From Oscillospiraceae bacterium (GTDB taxonomy: Bacteria; Bacillota; Clostridia; Oscillospirales; Ruminococcaceae): 64,000 bases of DNA. The notes under the pieces are model-generated. The model searched no databases. It saw nothing but the letters and a program-made list of their open reading frames with translations, and was not told the origin of the DNA. Positions 59,468 to 64,000 of the stretch are shown here, in pieces. The stretch lies in contig CP107208.1 in assembly GCA_025758045.1 (NCBI GenBank), positions 558,001 to 622,000 on the forward strand, in the 5' to 3' direction. Numbering within the stretch: the stretch's first letter is position 1; each line of letters opens with the position of its first letter. The position numbers and the translations under genes were made by a program.

Positions 59468-62230
59468 TTAGAATACGATACGGAAGCTCACGCTATGGTC
59501 GCGGTCGCCGGGGATGTGGTAGGGCTTCTCTACATCAGTGCCCCAGCTGTCGATACCGCCGACACCACGGACTGCGCCAAGCACCGTGATGCTGGTGCGG
59601 CCGGTGTTGGGCAATTCCGAAATATGCTGCGCCGCCTCGATTTCCTGGGCCGTGTTGGGCAGGGCGCTGAAGGCGAACGGCTCACCGGTCTGTTCCAGGG
59701 TCAGTTCGCTGCCGTCTGCCAGCTGCAAAACCACCTGCTGGGTGTCCATGTGCAGGCCGCAGTCCTGGGGAACCAGCGCCGGGGCGATGTGGGGCACTTC
59801 CTCGTGGCAGCCGAATACACCGCCCTTGTAACGGTCGGGATAAGTCTCGCCGGACAGGCCGGTCCACTGGGCGCGGGCCACGGGGGCAAAGGTCTGGAAT
59901 TTCACGCCGAAGCAAGGCAGCTCCGGCGCGCCGGGCACACCATGGTAGACGGCATCCACCCGCAGGGCGGCCTGGGGCTCTACTGTATAGGTGATCTCCA
60001 CGCCGGCACCGGGCACCAGCGGCACGCTGTATTTATAGCAAATCTGCACCCGCTGCTCGGATTTTTCCAGCACCGTGCAGCCCTCTTTGCGCAGGAACAC
60101 GTCTGCCGCCATCCAGGCCGAGGCATGCTGCGGGAAGCCGCAGCCGCGGTCGTTATCGGTGCTGGCACGCCAGAACGCCGGAGTCGGGGCACGCCAGAGC
60201 CACTCCTTACCGTCCTTGCGCAGGGAGACAGGCCCCTGCTCCGGGATGGAGAACAACAACTCAAAGCCGCTGCCTTTTACGCCGATGTTTCCATCGCCGC
60301 AGATCACGGTCAGGGGCAATCGGCGGCGCTTATCCCAGGCGGTGCGCAGGGCGGCGGCACTGCGGGCAACCTCCATTTTGTTGCGGGCATCCTGGGCATT
60401 GCGGCGGGCAGGGGTGTTGTACCAGTAGCGTACCTCCTGCATAGCAGGCTTCTCGGTGCCATCGGCATAGACAATGCCGTTGCCGCTGAAGTTGTAATCT
60501 GTTGTACGGTCGCCAAAATCGCCGCCATATCCCAGTATACTGTCATTTTGGGTATTTGGGTGCCAAAGGGCCTGGTCCATATAATCCCAGATGAAGCCGC
60601 CCTGGTACTTTTTGTACTTTTCGATCAGGGCCACATAGCTTTCCATGCCGCCCAGGGAGTTGCCCATATCGTGCATGTACTCACACAAAATGAACGGTTT
60701 AGCCGGGTGTTCGGCCATGTAGGCGATGATTTCGGACGGCTTGGCGTACATGCGGCTTTCCATATCGCTGATGTCATCGAACTCACGGCAGTGGAAGACG
60801 CCCTCGTAATGCACCAGGCGGCCTGGGTCATTGGCGCGGAAGAAGTTCGCCATAGCACGGATGTCCTTGCCGGCGTAGCTCTCGTTGCCGCAGGACCAGA
60901 TCAGCACAGCTGCGTGGTTTTTGTCCCGTTCAAACATGCTGCGGGCGCGGTCGACCACGCAGTCCCGCCATTCCGGCAGGCTGCCGGGCACGTTCCAGCT
61001 GGGTTCCACGGTGCCCAGCTTTTGCCAGCTGCCGTGGCTTTCCAGGTTGGTCTCGTCGATCATGTAGATGCCGTTTTGGTCACACAGGTCATACCACAAA
61101 CTCTGGTTGGGATAGTGGCAGGTGCGCACGGCATTGATGTTGTTTTTCTTGAACACGGCCATGGCGGCGTGCATGTCGTCCGCATCAATGGCGCGGCCTT
61201 TTTTGGGGTTCCACTCGTGGCGGTTGACGCCGTTGAACACGATGCGCTTGCCGTTTAAGCACATGACACCGTTCAGCATCTCGAACCGGCGGAAACCAAT
61301 GTCGTAGGGCACGACCTCCTGCACAGCGCCGCTGGCATCCTGCAGGGTCAGCACGGCGTGGTACAGGATCGGCTTTTCGTGGCTCCAGGGGTGGATGCCC
61401 TCCAGCGTGATGGCGCTGCCATCGGTAAAGTCATCATACAGGGCATAGCCCTCGCGGTCAGTCAGGCGCAGATGCACCTTGGCACCCTCGGTCTCGCCGT
61501 CCAGCTTGATGACAGGTGTCAGCTGGCCGGTGGTGTTGCCGGACAGCAATTCGGCTTTGAGCCAGATGTCCCGGACATGCACCTTGGGCTTAGCGTAGAG
61601 ATACACTGAGCGGAAGATGCCGGAGAAGCGGAAGAAGTCCTGATCCTCGATCCAAGCGGCACTGCTGCGCTTGTAGACCTCGACACACAGACGGTTGCCG
61701 GTCTCTTGAATATAGGGTGTCAGGTCGAATTCAGACGGAGTAAACGTATCCTCGGCATAACCGACGAACCGGCCGTTGCACCAAAGGTACATAGCCTGCT
61801 CCACACCCTGGAAGCTGACGCACACCCGCTGGCCGCGCAGGTCCTCGTCCAGGTCGAACTCTTTGACGTAGCTGCCTACGGGGTCATCATCCCAATTGAT
61901 CTGCGGCGGACGCAGGGCGGCACGGCCATCCCAAGGGTAGAGGGTGTTGGTGTACTGAATCTGCCCGTAGCCCTGCAGTTCAATGTGCCCGGGCACGCGG
62001 ATGGTGCCAAAGGCGGTCAGGTCGGCATCCGGCTTATAGAAATCCGCCGGGCGTGCGGCGGGGTTAGCACTCCAGGCGAAGCGCCAGGCACCGTCCAGCG
62101 ACTGCCGCAGCGAGGTCAGGCCGGTTTCGGCCTCCGCCTCGGTTTTATAGCAGACATGGTCAGAGTGGGCATCCAGCCGGTTCACGGCAAACACGGTGGG
62201 GTCGGTCAGCCAGTTCAGTTCGGGTGTCAT
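59468..62230 (-). CDS. lacZ: GH2 beta-galactosidase
   Basis: A 920-aa GH2 enzyme with sugar-binding (QYTNTLYPWDGRAALRPPQI), sandwich, TIM-barrel and C-terminal LacZ small-chain domains. The acid/base is Glu450 in LIWSCGNESYAG and the nucleophile Glu517 in FILCEYMHDMGNSLGG. The barrel also has FNGVNRHEWNPKKGRAID and VRTCHYPNQSLW. It hydrolyses terminal beta-galactosides; there is no signal peptide, so it acts in the cytoplasm on imported oligosaccharides. AGAGGA precedes the start, 14 nt after the glucuronidase stop. Slightly shorter than E. coli LacZ (1024 aa). Confidence 0.93.
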   Translation of the reverse strand: MTPELNWLTDPTVFAVNRLDAHSDHVCYKTEAEAETGLTSLRQSLDGAWRFAWSANPAARPADFYKPDADLTAFGTIRVPGHIELQGYGQIQYTNTLYPWDGRAALRPPQINWDDDPVGSYVKEFDLDEDLRGQRVCVSFQGVEQAMYLWCNGRFVGYAEDTFTPSEFDLTPYIQETGNRLCVEVYKRSSAAWIEDQDFFRFSGIFRSVYLYAKPKVHVRDIWLKAELLSGNTTGQLTPVIKLDGETEGAKVHLRLTDREGYALYDDFTDGSAITLEGIHPWSHEKPILYHAVLTLQDASGAVQEVVPYDIGFRRFEMLNGVMCLNGKRIVFNGVNRHEWNPKKGRAIDADDMHAAMAVFKKNNINAVRTCHYPNQSLWYDLCDQNGIYMIDETNLESHGSWQKLGTVEPSWNVPGSLPEWRDCVVDRARSMFERDKNHAAVLIWSCGNESYAGKDIRAMANFFRANDPGRLVHYEGVFHCREFDDISDMESRMYAKPSEIIAYMAEHPAKPFILCEYMHDMGNSLGGMESYVALIEKYKKYQGGFIWDYMDQALWHPNTQNDSILGYGGDFGDRTTDYNFSGNGIVYADGTEKPAMQEVRYWYNTPARRNAQDARNKMEVARSAAALRTAWDKRRRLPLTVICGDGNIGVKGSGFELLFSIPEQGPVSLRKDGKEWLWRAPTPAFWRASTDNDRGCGFPQHASAWMAADVFLRKEGCTVLEKSEQRVQICYKYSVPLVPGAGVEITYTVEPQAALRVDAVYHGVPGAPELPCFGVKFQTFAPVARAQWTGLSGETYPDRYKGGVFGCHEEVPHIAPALVPQDCGLHMDTQQVVLQLADGSELTLEQTGEPFAFSALPNTAQEIEAAQHISELPNTGRTSITVLGAVRGVGGIDSWGTDVEKPYHIPGDRDHSVSFRIVF

Positions 62231-62244
62231 AGTGTCATCCTCTT

Positions 62245-63993
62245 TTATCGGTCATTGGGCTGTTTTTTGGCCCAGCGGTCTTTAAAGTAGTGGGCGGCCA
62301 GCTTGGGGGTGCGCTCCCGCGTAAACAGGCCTTTGCGGTTGCAGCTGCCTACGCGCATGGGGCCCTGCTGGGTGGAGAAATCCGCAAAGTTCCAAGGCCA
62401 TTCTCCCACAACAAAGGGGCGGCTGTCAAGGCAGGCGTTGATGGTTTTGTAATATTCCACCTGAAATTCCTCGGTGAACATTTCGGGGGCGGTGCCGTGC
62501 AGGCCCGCCACCGTATCCGCGCCGTATTCGGAGAGGACCAGCGGCTTATCGATGCCTGCCCAGAAGTCCAGTTCCTGCTGGAACGCATACGCAGCGTTTT
62601 CCAGGTCGCCGCTCAGGTTATACCAGCCGTAGTAGCGGTTGATGCAGACTACGTCCATCGTGCGGGTGGTAATATCCCTTGTATAGTCGTTCTGGCAGCA
62701 GACCATCGTGACCGGACGGTCCTGCGGGTCTTGGGCGTGGGCCTGCTCATACAGCGGGCGCCAGTAATCGTAGGCGCTTTGGGGGAAGTGTTCGGTGTCC
62801 GGCTCGTTGCCAAGGCTCCACAGCACCACGCAGGGGTGGTTTTTGTCGCGGTCGATCATGGCGCGCAGCACGGCGCTGTGGTAGGCTTTGAGTGGGAAGG
62901 TCTTGTACGGGTCGCAGGCCGCCCCCGCGCCAATACCTACGGCAGGCGTTTCATCAATGACCACGATGCCCAGCCGGTCGCAGAGGTCGTAGACTTCCTC
63001 GGCATAGGGGTAGTGACTCATGCGCAGGCAGTTGGCGTTCAGCCACTGGTACAGCTTCAGGTCGGTCACGGTCACACAGGCATCATAGCCGCGGCCGCGG
63101 AAAGCCGAATCCTCGTGCTTGCAGGGTCCTTTGAAATAGAACGGTTCACCGTTGATGAGGAACTGGTGGCCGCGCACCTCGACACTGCGAAAGCCGAACT
63201 GTTGGCGGTATTCATCCTGACCGAACTTGACTAGGGCGGTGTACAGATAGGGCGTGCCGGGGCGGGGCTGCCACAGGTGGGGGTCTTCCACATGCAGGGT
63301 GCCGCCCTCGCCCTTGCCATCCGCTACCACCTTGCCTTCGTCGTTCAAGATCTCAATGCTGGCAAGTCCGTCTCCGATCGTGTTGATTTTGTAGTCCAGT
63401 GTGCCATCCATTGCGGGCGCCAGGGCAATATCAGCAATGTAAGCTGCCGGGGTGGTGTACAGATGCACCGGGCGGGTGATGCCTGCGTAATTGAAGAAAT
63501 CGAAGTTGGGCAGGTTGACGCCCTGCATCTGCTGGCGGGCCTTGCCAGCTTCCACCGCCGGGATGCCCGCGTTGTCGGAGCCAAAGAAAGCAGTGCCGCC
63601 CTCGTTGCCCACGGGCAGGGTGCTGTGGCCGATACGGTTGTCTACTTCCACTTCCAGCGTCACGGTCTCGCCGGGCTGGGCCAGGGCGGTGATGTCCGCC
63701 TCAAAGGGCAGGAATCCGCCGCGATGGGTGGCGATCTCCTCCCCGTTCAGCCGCACCGCGGCGTTGTGGGTCACGGCGTCAAACCGCAGCACACGGCGGG
63801 CACCCTCTGGCACAGTAAAGTGGGTACGGTAGTAGGCCATGCCGTAGTGGCGGCGGAACTCCGGGTCCGGGCTTTGGTCGTTATAGGACGCGGGCACGGC
63901 GATGGGCTGCCACGGGTCGTTGGCATTGAAGCGGAAATCCCACACGCCGGACAGGTCCCGGACGCTGCGGGCAGCATTGGTTTGCGGATACAT
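62245..63993 (-). CDS. uidA: GH2 beta-glucuronidase
   Basis: A 582-aa GH2 enzyme. Acid/base Glu397 is in VVLWSLGNEPDTEHF, nucleophile Glu489 in LVLSEYGADTV, and CNRKGLFTRERTPK holds the N-x-K-G motif that recognises the glucuronate carboxylate. The loop after ETPAVGIGAGA is shorter than in E. coli UidA, suggesting a mini-loop or no-loop type with larger or polymeric substrates. No signal peptide. It releases glucuronate from glycans or conjugates. The start is 7 nt from the window edge, so promoter and ribosome-binding site are not visible. Co-transcribed with lacZ. Confidence 0.9.
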   Translation of the reverse strand: MYPQTNAARSVRDLSGVWDFRFNANDPWQPIAVPASYNDQSPDPEFRRHYGMAYYRTHFTVPEGARRVLRFDAVTHNAAVRLNGEEIATHRGGFLPFEADITALAQPGETVTLEVEVDNRIGHSTLPVGNEGGTAFFGSDNAGIPAVEAGKARQQMQGVNLPNFDFFNYAGITRPVHLYTTPAAYIADIALAPAMDGTLDYKINTIGDGLASIEILNDEGKVVADGKGEGGTLHVEDPHLWQPRPGTPYLYTALVKFGQDEYRQQFGFRSVEVRGHQFLINGEPFYFKGPCKHEDSAFRGRGYDACVTVTDLKLYQWLNANCLRMSHYPYAEEVYDLCDRLGIVVIDETPAVGIGAGAACDPYKTFPLKAYHSAVLRAMIDRDKNHPCVVLWSLGNEPDTEHFPQSAYDYWRPLYEQAHAQDPQDRPVTMVCCQNDYTRDITTRTMDVVCINRYYGWYNLSGDLENAAYAFQQELDFWAGIDKPLVLSEYGADTVAGLHGTAPEMFTEEFQVEYYKTINACLDSRPFVVGEWPWNFADFSTQQGPMRVGSCNRKGLFTRERTPKLAAHYFKDRWAKKQPNDR

Positions 63994-64000
63994 AACAAAC

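Noticed and set aside
1..64000. CRISPR arrays, tRNA or rRNA genes
   Set aside because: No regularly spaced repeats, cloverleaf-like CCA-ended segments or rRNA motifs were seen by eye; a computational scan could still find a divergent one.

Overview
The window looks like a chromosome segment of a gut Clostridia bacterium. Best guess is Oscillospirales, near Faecalibacterium, Gemmiger or Subdoligranulum; that is inference from protein style, the GC-rich backbone, the Gram-positive ECF and LytS/YesM-type systems and the host-glycan enzymes. No rRNA, tRNA or other phylogenetic marker is present. The left 13.6 kb is visibly more AT-rich than the rest.

Layout. (1) 1-13.85 kb, leftward: an exopolysaccharide/capsule locus running off the left edge. 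It encodes UDP-sugar synthesis (UDP-glucuronate 4-epimerase, galactokinase-like GHMP kinase, sugar nucleotidyltransferase, UDP-glucose dehydrogenase, a second epimerase), glycosyltransferases, two hexapeptide acetyltransferases, a polysaccharide deacetylase-like protein and a membrane polymerase/ligase-like protein. It is strewn with decay and possible variation: two runs of nine G in the two acetyltransferases (one in frame, one shifting the frame), a deletion remnant of a pyruvyltransferase, a frameshifted glycosyltransferase stub, and a 307-bp duplicated glycosyltransferase 5' end. (2) 13.9-21.2 kb: a mobile-element-like block with DUF3846, a class II glutamine amidotransferase broken by one extra base, a zinc-ribbon amidoligase, a hypothetical gene split by a 1.3-kb IS3-family insertion (3-bp target duplication CAA), and a large serine recombinase at the right end. 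(3) 21.2-34.1 kb: patatin, methyltransferase-TenA pair, a polyamine/opine/phosphonate-type ABC importer with a PHP phosphoesterase, an ECF importer (UPF0397-type S component, fused ATPases, EcfT), and a C69 dipeptidase. (4) 34.2-44.9 kb: a YesN/YesM-type two-component system followed by a carbohydrate importer, PIG-L deacetylase, GH65 phosphorylase and HAD phosphatase, which together suggest uptake and phosphorolysis of an acylated disaccharide.

(5) 44.9-58.9 kb: a MATE exporter, a LacI-type regulator, and a leftward nine-gene operon. The operon has three divergent PEP-mutase/isocitrate-lyase superfamily enzymes, a complete branched-chain-amino-acid-type importer (LivKHMGF) and a second MATE transporter. 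Its promoter carries a perfect LacI-style palindrome. A divergent cupin plus a Cys-rich unknown protein lie across a 0.56-kb regulatory region with further copies of the same half-site. This is the best candidate for an undescribed catabolic system. (6) 58.9-64 kb: a 3' remnant of the same IS fused to the tail of an XRE-type regulator, then a GH2 beta-glucuronidase/beta-galactosidase pair read leftward from the right edge.

I found no CRISPR array, tRNA, rRNA or recognisable metabolite riboswitch.
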